Shown piece by piece: positions 17,102 to 25,234 of a stretch of DNA of 64,000 nt. The translations under genes and the position numbers were made by a program. The notes under the pieces were generated by a model that was given only the letters and a program-made list of their open reading frames with translations, was not told the origin of the DNA and ran no database searches. The stretch is taken from NCBI RefSeq assembly GCF_900116865.1, contig NZ_FPCD01000006.1, forward strand, positions 1 to 64,000. The letters are read 5' to 3'. Origin of the DNA: Butyrivibrio sp. M55. Its GTDB lineage: Bacteria > Bacillota > Clostridia > Lachnospirales > Lachnospiraceae. Position 1 is the first letter of the stretch. Each line of letters begins with the position of its first letter.

Positions 17102-18007
17102 ATGAAAAAAAGACTGGTAGCGGCTTTAACTTTGATGGCAACAATTTTTGCAACTTCTTCCTGCAATAATAATTCCAAGGTTTTTCAGCCGGGCGATGAT
17201 ACGGCTGAGGAAGTTTATGCGGACGAAGCGAGCAAAAATCTTACACCCGATCCCGATTCAGAGATCACTATCACTGCGTTTAAGTGCGGAAAGGCTGATG
17301 CTTTTCTTTTAAGAACGGCGAATCACACTGTTGTAATAGACACGGCGACAGATAAAAAGGGCGATAATTTCCTTGAACTTATCGATGAGCAGGGGATAGA
17401 TACCATAGATGAGATGATAATCACTCACTTCGATCAGGATCATGTCGGCGGAGCTGATCAGATAATAAAAGCCAAGAATATAGGAAAAATTTACACAACA
17501 TATCTTTCAAAGGATTCCGATGATATAACTGAATATTACAAGGCACTCAAGGAAAAAGGGTACAAAGATCTTATTGTAAAAGATGTTATTTCTTTTAAAG
17601 AAGACGGAGTTGTGTACACTATCTATCCGCCTGAATCAATGAATTATAAGAGCAGCGTCAGCAATAATTCATCCCTTGCAATCAAGGTGCAGTGCGCCGA
17701 TAAGACTATGCTGTTCACCGGAGATGCAGAAGAGGAGCGTATCAACGAACTCATCTCAATCGACGGCCTTGAATGTGATGTCCTCAAAATGCCGCATCAC
17801 GGCCGCTTTAAAAAGAATCTTGATGAATTTATAAAGCGCGTCACTCCTAAGTACGCAATCATCACAGCAAGTAAGAAGGAACATGAGGATGCTGAGACGA
17901 TTAATGTTTTGGAAGCTGAAGGTGTGGAAACCTATATCACCAGAGGCGGAGACATAACAATTAAGATGAACGCCGACGGCGTAACAATAGAGCAGAGCAG
18001 TGAGTGA
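17102..18007 (+). CDS. Secreted MBL-fold lipoprotein (ComEC C-terminal-like)
   Basis: The 301-residue protein has a lipoprotein signal peptide (lipobox ATSSC, C21) followed by a metallo-beta-lactamase fold like the C-terminal domain of ComEC: FKCGKADAFLL, VVIDTA, THFDQDHVGG (metal site), LFTGDAEEE, and MPHHGRF. Stand-alone exported members are common in clostridia; the substrate is unknown, with nucleic acid or phosphodiester hydrolysis possible. GGGGG precedes the ATG. A 281-bp palindromic element begins at the base after its stop codon. Confidence 0.85.
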   Translation: MKKRLVAALTLMATIFATSSCNNNSKVFQPGDDTAEEVYADEASKNLTPDPDSEITITAFKCGKADAFLLRTANHTVVIDTATDKKGDNFLELIDEQGIDTIDEMIITHFDQDHVGGADQIIKAKNIGKIYTTYLSKDSDDITEYYKALKEKGYKDLIVKDVISFKEDGVVYTIYPPESMNYKSSVSNNSSLAIKVQCADKTMLFTGDAEEERINELISIDGLECDVLKMPHHGRFKKNLDEFIKRVTPKYAIITASKKEHEDAETINVLEAEGVETYITRGGDITIKMNADGVTIEQSSE

Positions 18008-18288
18008 GGGCATTATATAGCGCTTGGGGCGTGCGGGCATAGGCTCTGTAGTGCGTAGTTCTCGGACGAGCAATTTTTTTATTGAATAGGAAATTCCTAT
18101 TCAATAAAAAAACGCTCCGCTATGGATGCGACCGATGCGCAGAAGAATTTTGCAAGCTAAAGCTTGCACGCATCGACGCGCAAAGAGTTGCAAAGCAACT
18201 CTTTGTTTTTGTTATGATAATCACTGCGCAGCCGAACACAAGCATTACAGAGCCTATGCCCGCACGCCCCAAACGCTATATAAGGCCC
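18008..18288. repeat. 281-bp composite palindromic element (P1)
   Basis: Outer arms of 47 bp (18008-18054 and 18242-18288) are inverted copies with only three mismatches. Inside are three more hairpins: a 19-bp arm palindrome (18074-18092 / 18094-18112), a nested pair (CGATGCG 18133-18139 / CGCATCG 18169-18175 around TGCAAGCT / AGCTTGCA), and an 11-bp stem (18181-18191 / 18195-18205) followed by TTTTT. It fills the gap between two convergent genes almost exactly. No credible coding frame lies inside. Confidence 0.9.
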
Positions 18289-18292
18289 GGAT

Positions 18293-18604
18293 TTACTTTA
18301 TTTTCACGGCAGTTCCGTATGCAACGATCTCTGCTGCACCCTGCATGACTGCGGATGAGCCGTAGCGAACACCTACGATTGCATCGGCGCCAAGACTCAT
18401 AGCCTCATCAACCATACGCTTTGTGGCAATTTGCCTTGCTTCCGTGAGCATCTCAGTGTATCCCTTGATCTCACCTCCGACAAGTGTCTTCATGCCGGCC
18501 ATAAAATCTCTTCCCAAATTCTTAGACTGCACAACAGTTCCTTTTACAAGGCCGAGAGCCTCAATTTCTGCTCCGGGAATGGTATCAATACTTACTAGCT
18601 TCAT
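18293..18604 (-). CDS. YbjQ/UPF0145-family protein
   Basis: The 103-residue protein matches the YbjQ family: IPGAEIEALGLVKGTVVQSK at the N-terminus, then EARQIATKRMVDEAMSLGADAIVGVRY. The fold forms pentamers and is described as a putative heavy-metal-binding domain, with no firmly known role. Its start overlaps the 3' end of the MerR-type gene by 20 bases, and its GGAGGAG ribosome site lies in that coding end, so translation is probably coupled. Confidence 0.88.
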   Translation of the reverse strand: MKLVSIDTIPGAEIEALGLVKGTVVQSKNLGRDFMAGMKTLVGGEIKGYTEMLTEARQIATKRMVDEAMSLGADAIVGVRYGSSAVMQGAAEIVAYGTAVKIK

Positions 18605-19226
18605 CTTCTTCTCCTCCTTCGATTTCCTTAAGTCTTTGCCTTAAAGCAAGAATACAACCAACTATTACAGCAATGCCTACAAACATGATCACAATGAACA
18701 GAGGCATCGGAGTTCCGTCGCTTACACTTACTGTAAGGAAGAAGATTATGTAAGCGACCATCATAGCAAGGAATACTGCAGCTGCCAATAAAGCTCCCAT
18801 TTTCTTTTTCTTGACATCTGTTTTGGAAACGTTCATGAACTTTCCACCCCTTTCTTCGATCTTATGCATTTCTTCGAGATATTCTTCTGCTTTGAAATCA
18901 GAATAATCAGGATTCTTGTCTTTTACGGAATCACACAGTTCAATTGCACTTTCTAAGGATGTAATCTCGCTTTTTAAGTTACTGCTCTGTTTTTCAAGAC
19001 ACATGCTAAGTGAAAGTTCTTTTTCCTGAACTCTTCGAATGTCCTCCAGAGGAACGGAGAGCTTTCTGAGGAATTTGATCTTCATAAGCTCATCAACATC
19101 CTTAAGAGAATATTCTCTGTATCCGTTTTCGGGATCCCTCTCCGGAGAAAGAAGACCTTGGTCTTCATAAAAACGGATATTCTTTTTGGTGATACCAACA
19201 AGTTCTTCTACCTGACTAATCTTCAT
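18585..19226 (-). CDS. Membrane-bound MerR-family regulator
   Basis: The 213-residue protein has a MerR winged helix (about 1-70: MKISQVEELVGITKKNIRFY then EDQGLLSPERDPENGYREYS), a dimerisation coiled coil (about 75-110), a charged linker, and two C-terminal membrane spans (about 143-166 and 175-195). The ligand domain is replaced by membrane segments. The frame opens at 19277, but GGAGAG lies 6 bases before ATG 19226. It precedes ybjQ in one operon and has a canonical MerR-type promoter upstream, so autoregulation is likely. Confidence 0.85.
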   Translation of the reverse strand: MKISQVEELVGITKKNIRFYEDQGLLSPERDPENGYREYSLKDVDELMKIKFLRKLSVPLEDIRRVQEKELSLSMCLEKQSSNLKSEITSLESAIELCDSVKDKNPDYSDFKAEEYLEEMHKIEERGGKFMNVSKTDVKKKKMGALLAAAVFLAMMVAYIIFFLTVSVSDGTPMPLFIVIMFVGIAVIVGCILALRQRLKEIEGGEEDEASKY

Positions 19227-19268
19227 TGATGTCTCTCCAATCGCATTGAATTCTCTGCTGATATAAGG

Positions 19269-19299
19269 AAAATACACCTTCCATAAGGTGGAAGGTCAA
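19269..19299 (-). promoter_or_regulatory. MerR-type promoter and operator with 19-bp spacer
   Basis: On the minus strand TTGACC (19294-19299) and TATTTT (19269-19274) are separated by 19 bp, the over-long spacer that MerR activators correct. The spacer holds the dyad ACCTTCC-N7-GGAAGGT (19276-19296), the usual MerR-family operator. It lies 43 bp before the MerR-type start codon. Confidence 0.88.
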
Positions 19300-19391
19300 T
19301 ACCTTTTGTGATTTTTTATAAAATCTATTATACAATGCAGCGAAAGCGTACCTTTATTTTTTTTACCAAAAATAGTAAAATCTAAAATGTT

Positions 19392-20726
19392 ATGGATTTA
19401 TTTGACTATATGCGTGAAAACAATATGGATAAAGAATCTCCGCTTGCCGCAAGAATGCGCCCGAGGACCTTGGATGAGGTGGTGGGACAGCAGCATATCA
19501 TTGCAAAAGACAAGCTTCTTTATCGTGCAATTCAGGCAGATAAGCTAAGTTCCATAATATTGTACGGACCACCCGGAACAGGAAAGACCACGCTTGCTAA
19601 GGTTATAGCCGGTACGACTAAGGCTGAGTTTACTCAGATAAATGCTACCATAGCGGGCAAAAAAGATATGGAAGAGGTCGTTAACAAGGCTAAGGATAAC
19701 CTTGGAATGTACGGCAAGAAGACCATTCTTTTTATAGACGAGATTCACAGGTTTAATAAGGGGCAGCAGGACTACCTCCTTCCGTTTGTTGAGGACGGGA
19801 CTGTGATACTTATCGGTGCAACGACGGAGAATCCCTATTTTGAGGTAAACGGGGCTCTTATATCAAGATCGGTCGTTTTCGAACTCAAACCGCTTACGGC
19901 TGATAATATAAAAGTGCTTCTAAACCGCGCCGTTACCGATAAAGAGAGAGGAATGGGCGGTTATAACGCCGTTCTTGAAGATGATGCTGCAGATTTTCTT
20001 GCAGATTTTTCCGACGGAGATGCAAGGCATGCGTTAAATGCCATTGAACTTGGCGTTATGACAACGGAGCGCAGCAGTGACGGTCTGATACATATAACAA
20101 AAGAAGTGGCAGAGGAGTGTATTCAGCGTAAAGTTGCCAGATATGACAAGGACGGCGACAATCACTACGACACTATATCTGCTTTTATAAAGAGTATGCG
20201 AGGCTCGGATCCGGACGCTGCGGTTTACTATCTTGCAAGAATGCTGGATGCCGGAGAAGACCCTAAATTCATAGTAAGGCGAATGATGGTTTGTGCTTCC
20301 GAAGATGTAGGAAACGCAGATCCGCAAGCTTTACAGGTGGCGGTTGCAGCTTCACTTGCAGTTGAGAGACTTGGCATGCCGGAAGCGCGTATAACGCTGG
20401 CTCAGGCGGCAAGCTACATCGCTACGGCGCCTAAGAGTAATGCGGCATATCTTGCTATTGAGAATGCACAGCATACGATCAGGGAAACGGGAAATCTTCC
20501 GATTCCGCCGCATCTTCAGGATGCACACTACAAATCGGCCGCAAAGCTTGGGCACGGCCTTGGATACAAATATGCCCACGATTACCCGGACCATTACGTT
20601 GAGCAGCAGTATCTGCCGTATGAGCTTAATGGCAAGGAATTCTATAACCCGACAGGAAACGGATACGAACTTAAGATAAAGGATCATATGAAGAAACTAA
20701 AAAATAGAAATAAAAAGGGAGACTGA
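19392..20726 (+). CDS. rarA: Replication-associated recombination protein A (AAA+ ATPase)
   Basis: RarA/MgsA acts at stalled replication forks. The 444-residue length fits. Walker A is GPPGTGKTT (59-67), Walker B is LFIDEIHRF (D116, E117), sensor 1 is GATTENP, and the C-terminal tetramerisation domain includes GSDPDAAVYYLARML and DVGNADPQAL. No clear Shine-Dalgarno precedes the ATG at 19392. The stop overlaps the next start (ATGA-type), so it is coupled to the downstream DUF5722 gene, a pairing without obvious functional logic. Confidence 0.93.
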   Translation: MDLFDYMRENNMDKESPLAARMRPRTLDEVVGQQHIIAKDKLLYRAIQADKLSSIILYGPPGTGKTTLAKVIAGTTKAEFTQINATIAGKKDMEEVVNKAKDNLGMYGKKTILFIDEIHRFNKGQQDYLLPFVEDGTVILIGATTENPYFEVNGALISRSVVFELKPLTADNIKVLLNRAVTDKERGMGGYNAVLEDDAADFLADFSDGDARHALNAIELGVMTTERSSDGLIHITKEVAEECIQRKVARYDKDGDNHYDTISAFIKSMRGSDPDAAVYYLARMLDAGEDPKFIVRRMMVCASEDVGNADPQALQVAVAASLAVERLGMPEARITLAQAASYIATAPKSNAAYLAIENAQHTIRETGNLPIPPHLQDAHYKSAAKLGHGLGYKYAHDYPDHYVEQQYLPYELNGKEFYNPTGNGYELKIKDHMKKLKNRNKKGD

Positions 20727-22555
20727 TGAAAAAAAGAAAGCGCAGAATGCGAACCGGTAAAGGAAGTACAAGAAACCAAAGAATCCGGCGAAACAGAAGA
20801 CTGCTTGCCTTAACAGGAATAGTTACAGCCGTTGCGCTTGTTTTTGTTACTGTATTAGTTGTAACTTTGCTTAAAAAAGTATATAACGGAGATTTCGATT
20901 CTGAACCGGACTCTTTTCTTGAGACTATTGAAGTAGCACATGATACTACCAATAACGGAAAGCACGAGTATTTAAATCAGGATATTATAAATTTCATAAC
21001 GGGATCGGGTATGACGGTTACGGAAGCCCTTATGCAGAGACCGGAAACAATTGAACTTACGCCCGAGAACACTGCCGAATTTGCCAGCATCAACAACTGC
21101 GCTATCGTGGATGATGACAAAATCCAGATAGAAGCTACTTCTGCGGGGATACCGGCAAGTGATGACAAATACTATTATATTTTTGAACAGGCAACATATG
21201 AGGACGGCCTTGCAGAAGGCGCAGAGCCTATTGACAGGATATATAAGGGCGAAGAAGCACAGTTTAAGCTTAATCTGAAAAAAGATACTGCGGATTCAAG
21301 GCTTTTTTCCAAGTTTACACTTGCTGTCAGAAAAGACGGCGGCTTTGTCGGCATAAGCCATCCCAAGTACATAACAAATCCCGGAGCTTGCGCAAGACAT
21401 AGCTACGGCGGGATGGAGCACAAGTCGATAAAGGGAATTCTTCCGCATCCGCTGAAACTTTCCGAACTTCCGGATCTTGGAGTGAATTATTGTTCTTACA
21501 ATATTCCTCTTTCGCATATACTTACGACTTCCGGTGGGATTGAGTATGATTATGGCGGTAAGGTCTATCATTTTAACTCGCAGATAATGAATGATTATGA
21601 TAATCTGTTCCAGAAGCTCAATGGAATGGGGATAGACATAGCTGCTATCATATTAAATGATGCCAGCCCTTCAACATATCCCGAGATTACTCATCCGGAT
21701 GCCCGAAGCGGCTCAACTGCACCGTATTACATGTTTAACGCTGCAGATGAAGGCGGTGTAAAAGCACTTGCCGCTATCGGAAGTTTTTTGGCGGGAAGAT
21801 ATTCGGGAACCGGCCATGGCAATGTAAGTATGTGGATTATTGCCAATGAGGTCAACGCCAGAAAAGAATATAATTATATGGCAAAGACCGATGTAAATAC
21901 ATATACAGCGGCATTTACAAGAGCATTCAGAGTCTTTTACAATGCCATAATGAGCGAAAATTCAAGCGCTAAGGTATACATTCCGATTGACCAGCGCTGG
22001 ACATATAATACGGAAAAGACAGGTGATTATGACGCAAAAGACGTTATAGATATATTTGCGTCGTCCATATCAAATTACGGAAATATAGACTGGGGACTTG
22101 CGGCTCATCCGTATTCTTTCCCCAACGGAAATACAGCGTTCTGGAATGCATCCAAGTACGTAAATCACACGGAAACAACACCTACGATAACAATGGATAA
22201 CATCGAGGTGCTTACTAATTATATGCAGAAAGATTCCATGAGGGATACTTCGGGAAATGTTCGCTCCATAATTTTGAGTGAGCTGGGATATTCGTCCACG
22301 TCCGGAGAAGATGTTCAGGCAGCGGCATTTGCCTATGCTTATACAAAAATGGAAAAAAATGGCCATATTGACGCACTCATGCTGTCCAGGCAGGTTGATG
22401 CGCAGGAGGAGATATCGGCACTGGGGCTTGCGCTCGGCCTTGAAAATACGGGCGGAGGACACAAGAAGCTATATGATGTCTTCAAATACATTGATACGGA
22501 CAAACGAAACGAAGTCGTGTCGTTTGCTTACAGTATAGTTGGAAAAGAGTTTTGA
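20726..22555 (+). CDS. Membrane-anchored DUF5722 glycosidase-like protein
   Basis: The 609-residue protein has a very basic N-terminus, one membrane span (about 29-49), an N-terminal beta domain (about 60-215) and a TIM-barrel-like catalytic region. WIIANEVNAR (E375) and ILSELGYSS (E519) sit where clan GH-A enzymes carry the acid/base and nucleophile glutamates, which fits DUF5722. The catalytic domain would face outside. It would act on a plant or surface polysaccharide; the substrate is unknown. GGGAG precedes the ATG, which overlaps the rarA stop. Confidence 0.75.
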   Translation: MKKRKRRMRTGKGSTRNQRIRRNRRLLALTGIVTAVALVFVTVLVVTLLKKVYNGDFDSEPDSFLETIEVAHDTTNNGKHEYLNQDIINFITGSGMTVTEALMQRPETIELTPENTAEFASINNCAIVDDDKIQIEATSAGIPASDDKYYYIFEQATYEDGLAEGAEPIDRIYKGEEAQFKLNLKKDTADSRLFSKFTLAVRKDGGFVGISHPKYITNPGACARHSYGGMEHKSIKGILPHPLKLSELPDLGVNYCSYNIPLSHILTTSGGIEYDYGGKVYHFNSQIMNDYDNLFQKLNGMGIDIAAIILNDASPSTYPEITHPDARSGSTAPYYMFNAADEGGVKALAAIGSFLAGRYSGTGHGNVSMWIIANEVNARKEYNYMAKTDVNTYTAAFTRAFRVFYNAIMSENSSAKVYIPIDQRWTYNTEKTGDYDAKDVIDIFASSISNYGNIDWGLAAHPYSFPNGNTAFWNASKYVNHTETTPTITMDNIEVLTNYMQKDSMRDTSGNVRSIILSELGYSSTSGEDVQAAAFAYAYTKMEKNGHIDALMLSRQVDAQEEISALGLALGLENTGGGHKKLYDVFKYIDTDKRNEVVSFAYSIVGKEF

Positions 22556-22576
22556 CAAGAGAGGAGTAGTACTATT

Positions 22577-23725
22577 ATGACTAACGCTGAGAAGGCACTT
22601 AAAATGCACGAGGAATGGCAGGGAAAGCTTGAGACACTTTCAAAAGCTGAGGTGAAATCAAAAGAGGACCTTGCTATTGCATATACACCCGGAGTTGCAG
22701 AACCATGTAAGCTTATAGCTGAAGATAAAGAGCTTGCTTATAAGTACACTATCAAGTCCAATACCATCGCCGTAGTTTCTGACGGTAGCGCGGTTCTTGG
22801 CCTTGGAAACATCGGACCCTACGCAGCAATGCCGGTTATGGAGGGAAAAGCAGTTCTTTTCAAGGAGTTTGGAGGCGTAAACGCAGTGCCTATCTGCCTT
22901 GATACTCAGGACACAGAAGAGATAATCAAAGCTGTTACATATCTTGCACCGGGATTTGGCGGAATTAACCTTGAGGACATTTCTGCTCCCAGATGCTTTG
23001 AGATAGAAGAGAGATTAAAAGAGACACTTGATATCCCCGTATTCCACGATGATCAGCACGGAACAGCCATCGTTGTTCTTGCAGGTGTTATCAACGGACT
23101 TAAGGTTGTAGGAAAGAAAAAGGAAGACTGCAAGGTAGTAGTAAACGGTGCGGGAAGTGCCGGAATAGCTATCACAAAGCTTCTTCTTCGCTATGGATTC
23201 AAGAAGGTTATCATGTGCGATAAGTCCGGAATTCTTAGCAAGACATCACCCGATCTTAACTGGATGCAGGAGAAGATGATGGATGTGACCAACCCCGATC
23301 AGGAGAACGGAACACTTGCCGATGCACTTAAGGGTGCAGACGTATTTGTCGGTGTTTCAGCTCCCGGAATCGTTACAAAAGAGATGGCGCAGGGAATGAA
23401 CAAAGATGCGATCATGTTCGCTATGGCAAATCCTGTTCCCGAGATTATGCCCGATGTTGCAAAGGAAGCAGGAGTAAGGGTTATCGGAACGGGAAGAAGT
23501 GATTTCCCCAACCAGGTAAACAACGTTCTTGTTTTCCCCGGAATCTTCCGCGGTGCGCTTGAAGGAAGAGCAAAGCAGATCACAGAGGAGATGAAACTTG
23601 CGGCTGCAACTGCACTTGCAGGACTTATCCCTGATGAAGAGCTTAATGATGAGAATATCCTTCCTGCAGCTTTTGATGAGAGAGTAGCAGATGTTATTTC
23701 AGCAGCTGTAAAAGCTCACATTTGA
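22577..23725 (+). CDS. NAD(P)-dependent malic enzyme
   Basis: The enzyme converts malate to pyruvate and CO2 with reduction of NAD(P). The 382-residue length fits the short bacterial form. Motifs: IAYTPGVAEPC, the catalytic region IKSNTIAVVSDGSAVLGLGN, metal-binding EDISAPRCFEIE, HDDQHGTAIV, and the Rossmann motif VVNGAGSAGIA. It follows the DUF5722 gene by 21 bp with GAGGAG upstream. Cofactor choice cannot be settled by eye. Confidence 0.93.
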   Translation: MTNAEKALKMHEEWQGKLETLSKAEVKSKEDLAIAYTPGVAEPCKLIAEDKELAYKYTIKSNTIAVVSDGSAVLGLGNIGPYAAMPVMEGKAVLFKEFGGVNAVPICLDTQDTEEIIKAVTYLAPGFGGINLEDISAPRCFEIEERLKETLDIPVFHDDQHGTAIVVLAGVINGLKVVGKKKEDCKVVVNGAGSAGIAITKLLLRYGFKKVIMCDKSGILSKTSPDLNWMQEKMMDVTNPDQENGTLADALKGADVFVGVSAPGIVTKEMAQGMNKDAIMFAMANPVPEIMPDVAKEAGVRVIGTGRSDFPNQVNNVLVFPGIFRGALEGRAKQITEEMKLAAATALAGLIPDEELNDENILPAAFDERVADVISAAVKAHI

Positions 23726-23804
23726 GTAGTGTAGTGCTTTGCCGGCAACTGCCGGAGAGGCACGCCGGCTCGTTTACTATAGTACTTAAGATGGAGGCAT
23801 TACT

Positions 23805-24323
23805 GTGAGCTCACGGTATCTTACTTTATACAAAATGATCGTTCTGTACATGCTAAAGCGCTGCGAGGTACCTCTTAGCAAGTCGCAGATCTATGACTTT
23901 ATATTGGAAAAAGAATATACGACGTTCCTGACTCTTCAGGAAGTATTTGCGGAGCTTGTTTCATCGGAGCTTATCGTAGAAAAAACTATGGCAAACAGGA
24001 CGTTTCTGGAGATAACAGCCGAAGGTGAAGAGACGCTCAAGTTTTTTGGCAACAGAATTAATCCGTCTATCAGGCAGCAGGCCGATGAATTTCTCACAGC
24101 TAACAGCCTGAAACTCAGAAATGAAGCCTCCATACTTAGTGACTACAGGAAAACAGGCGACAATGAGTACACTGCTCAGCTTGTAGCTATGGAGAACGGA
24201 AAGTGTATCCTTAACATCTCAATTCCCGTTCCCACCGAAGAGATTGCACAGTCAATCTGCGACAAGTGGCAAAAAAAGAACGAAGAGATCTACCACTACC
24301 TTATCGAAGAACTGATGATGTGA
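23805..24323 (+). CDS. DUF4364 family protein
   Basis: The 172-residue protein matches DUF4364, common in Lachnospiraceae and related clostridia. Residues about 8-75 look like a winged helix (LYMLKRCEVPLSKSQIYDFI, then TFLEITAEGEETLKFF), followed by an alpha/beta C-terminal part. A DNA-binding role is plausible but unproven. The start is GTG at 23805 with GGAGG upstream. The palindromic element P2 begins 3 bp after its stop. Confidence 0.8.
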   Translation: MSSRYLTLYKMIVLYMLKRCEVPLSKSQIYDFILEKEYTTFLTLQEVFAELVSSELIVEKTMANRTFLEITAEGEETLKFFGNRINPSIRQQADEFLTANSLKLRNEASILSDYRKTGDNEYTAQLVAMENGKCILNISIPVPTEEIAQSICDKWQKKNEEIYHYLIEELMM

Positions 24324-24325
24324 AT

Positions 24326-24561
24326 ACTGACGGTATCACCATATGGCTGTAAGGTGGATTTTCTTACCAATTAAATATGTTGATATTCAAGGCAATAAAA
24401 AATGAACTTTTCATTCTTCGCTCCAAAACTCGCCCATAAATGGGCTCAAACAGTTGGAGCGAGAACAGAATGAAAGGTTCATTTTTTATCACTCTTGAAT
24501 ATTGCAACATCTGTAAATGTTGCGAAAATCCACCTTATAGCTATATGGTGACGCAGACAGT
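24326..24561. repeat. 236-bp giant imperfect palindrome (P2)
   Basis: Arms of about 105 bases are inverted copies over nearly their full length. The best-matched blocks are TCACCATATGGCTGTAAGG with its partner near 24533-24551, GGTGGATTTTC / GAAAATCCACC, ATATTCAAG / CTTGAATAT, ATAAAAAATGAAC / GTTCATTTTTTAT, and CGCTCCAA / TTGGAGCG. The tip carries a small GCCCA/TGGGC hairpin. It begins 3 bp after the DUF4364 stop. No credible gene lies inside. Confidence 0.88.
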
Positions 24562-24599
24562 CCATTGTTGCTGCGATTGAAAAATGCGAATCGCTTTTT

Positions 24600-24935
24600 T
24601 CTGCTCATATCTGCGGGAATAAAGAAAAAAGCAGAGGTCAAAAAGCTATTTTTACTGACTATATTGTAAGATATAGTAATATGGGCAGATATCAGATGGA
24701 AGAGTGAGCTGACTAAAACTTAGAAAAACAGTTTATGGTCAGTTGATTTGGAAGAAGTGTAGAGAAAAATAAGAGGAATTAAGGATTTTCTTACTGACTA
24801 TTATGAGAAAAGTATAAATATGAGCAGGGGCGGGCAGAAAAAATACACTGCTTATAATTGAGATAAAATATAAGTGAGCAGACATGTATAAGAAAAAGGT
24901 ACTGCCTATTTTCAAGATAATTCACGCATGAGCAG
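24600..24935 (+). repeat. Array of six dyad units with 54-bp period
   Basis: Units start at 24600, 24654, 24708, then after a 31-bp shift at 24793, 24847 and 24901. Each has a 9-base word near ACTGNCTAT, exactly 20 variable bases, then a 6-base word near GAGCAG, and a 19-base variable linker. The two words form an imperfect dyad. Unit 24708 (GCTGACTAA and GGTCAG) changes both halves so pairing is kept. The rest of the 24562-24962 gap holds no gene. Confidence 0.8.
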
Positions 24936-24962
24936 GAGATATACTCTTTCACTATATTCTGA

Positions 24963-24991
24963 TTGACACCGTTATTTAGGATTGCTATAAT
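24963..24991 (+). promoter_or_regulatory. tRNA-Thr promoter
   Basis: TTGACA (24963-24968), 17-bp spacer, TATAAT (24986-24991): consensus promoter just after the dyad array. Confidence 0.9.
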
Positions 24992-25014
24992 AAACATCGT
25001 GCTTTAGGGCATGC

Positions 25015-25087
25015 GCTGTTGTAGCACAGTCGGTAGTGCGTCGCATTGGTAGTGCGGAGGTCACGGGTTCGATTCCCGTCAGCAGCT
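25015..25087 (+). tRNA. tRNA-Thr (GGT)
   Basis: GCTGTTG pairs with CAGCAGC, D stem GCAC/GTGC, anticodon stem TCGCA/TGCGG with loop TTGGTAG (anticodon GGT), T loop TTCGATT, discriminator T at 25087. CCA is not encoded. Confidence 0.95.
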
Positions 25088-25092
25088 TAGAG

Positions 25093-25117
25093 AAAGTCGC
25101 TTTTGGCGGCTTTTTTT
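25093..25117 (+). terminator. Terminator after tRNA-Thr
   Basis: AGTCGC / GCGGCT stem followed by seven T residues. Confidence 0.8.
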
Positions 25118-25195
25118 GTTTAGGTAGATTTATTCATAGACAGCCCAGCTACAATTTCAGACCTGATGCCCTTGGGGCTGGGCGTTAATTGGGGA

Positions 25196-25229
25196 CAAAA
25201 AGGGCTGCCACACAAAAGTGCGACAGCCT
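25196..25229 (-). terminator. Terminator of the SGNH hydrolase gene
   Basis: On the minus strand GGCTG pairs with CAGCC around an inner CGCAC/GTGTG stem with a TTTT loop, then TTTTT follows. Confidence 0.75.
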
Positions 25230-25234
25230 AAAAA

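Noticed and set aside
18082..18365. Open frames of 79-88 codons inside palindrome P1
   Set aside because: They run through inverted repeats, have no ribosome site and no protein-like composition.
24600..24935. CRISPR array
   Set aside because: The conserved words are only 9 and 6 bases with a fixed 20-base gap and 19-base linkers, there is no full repeat, and no cas gene is near.
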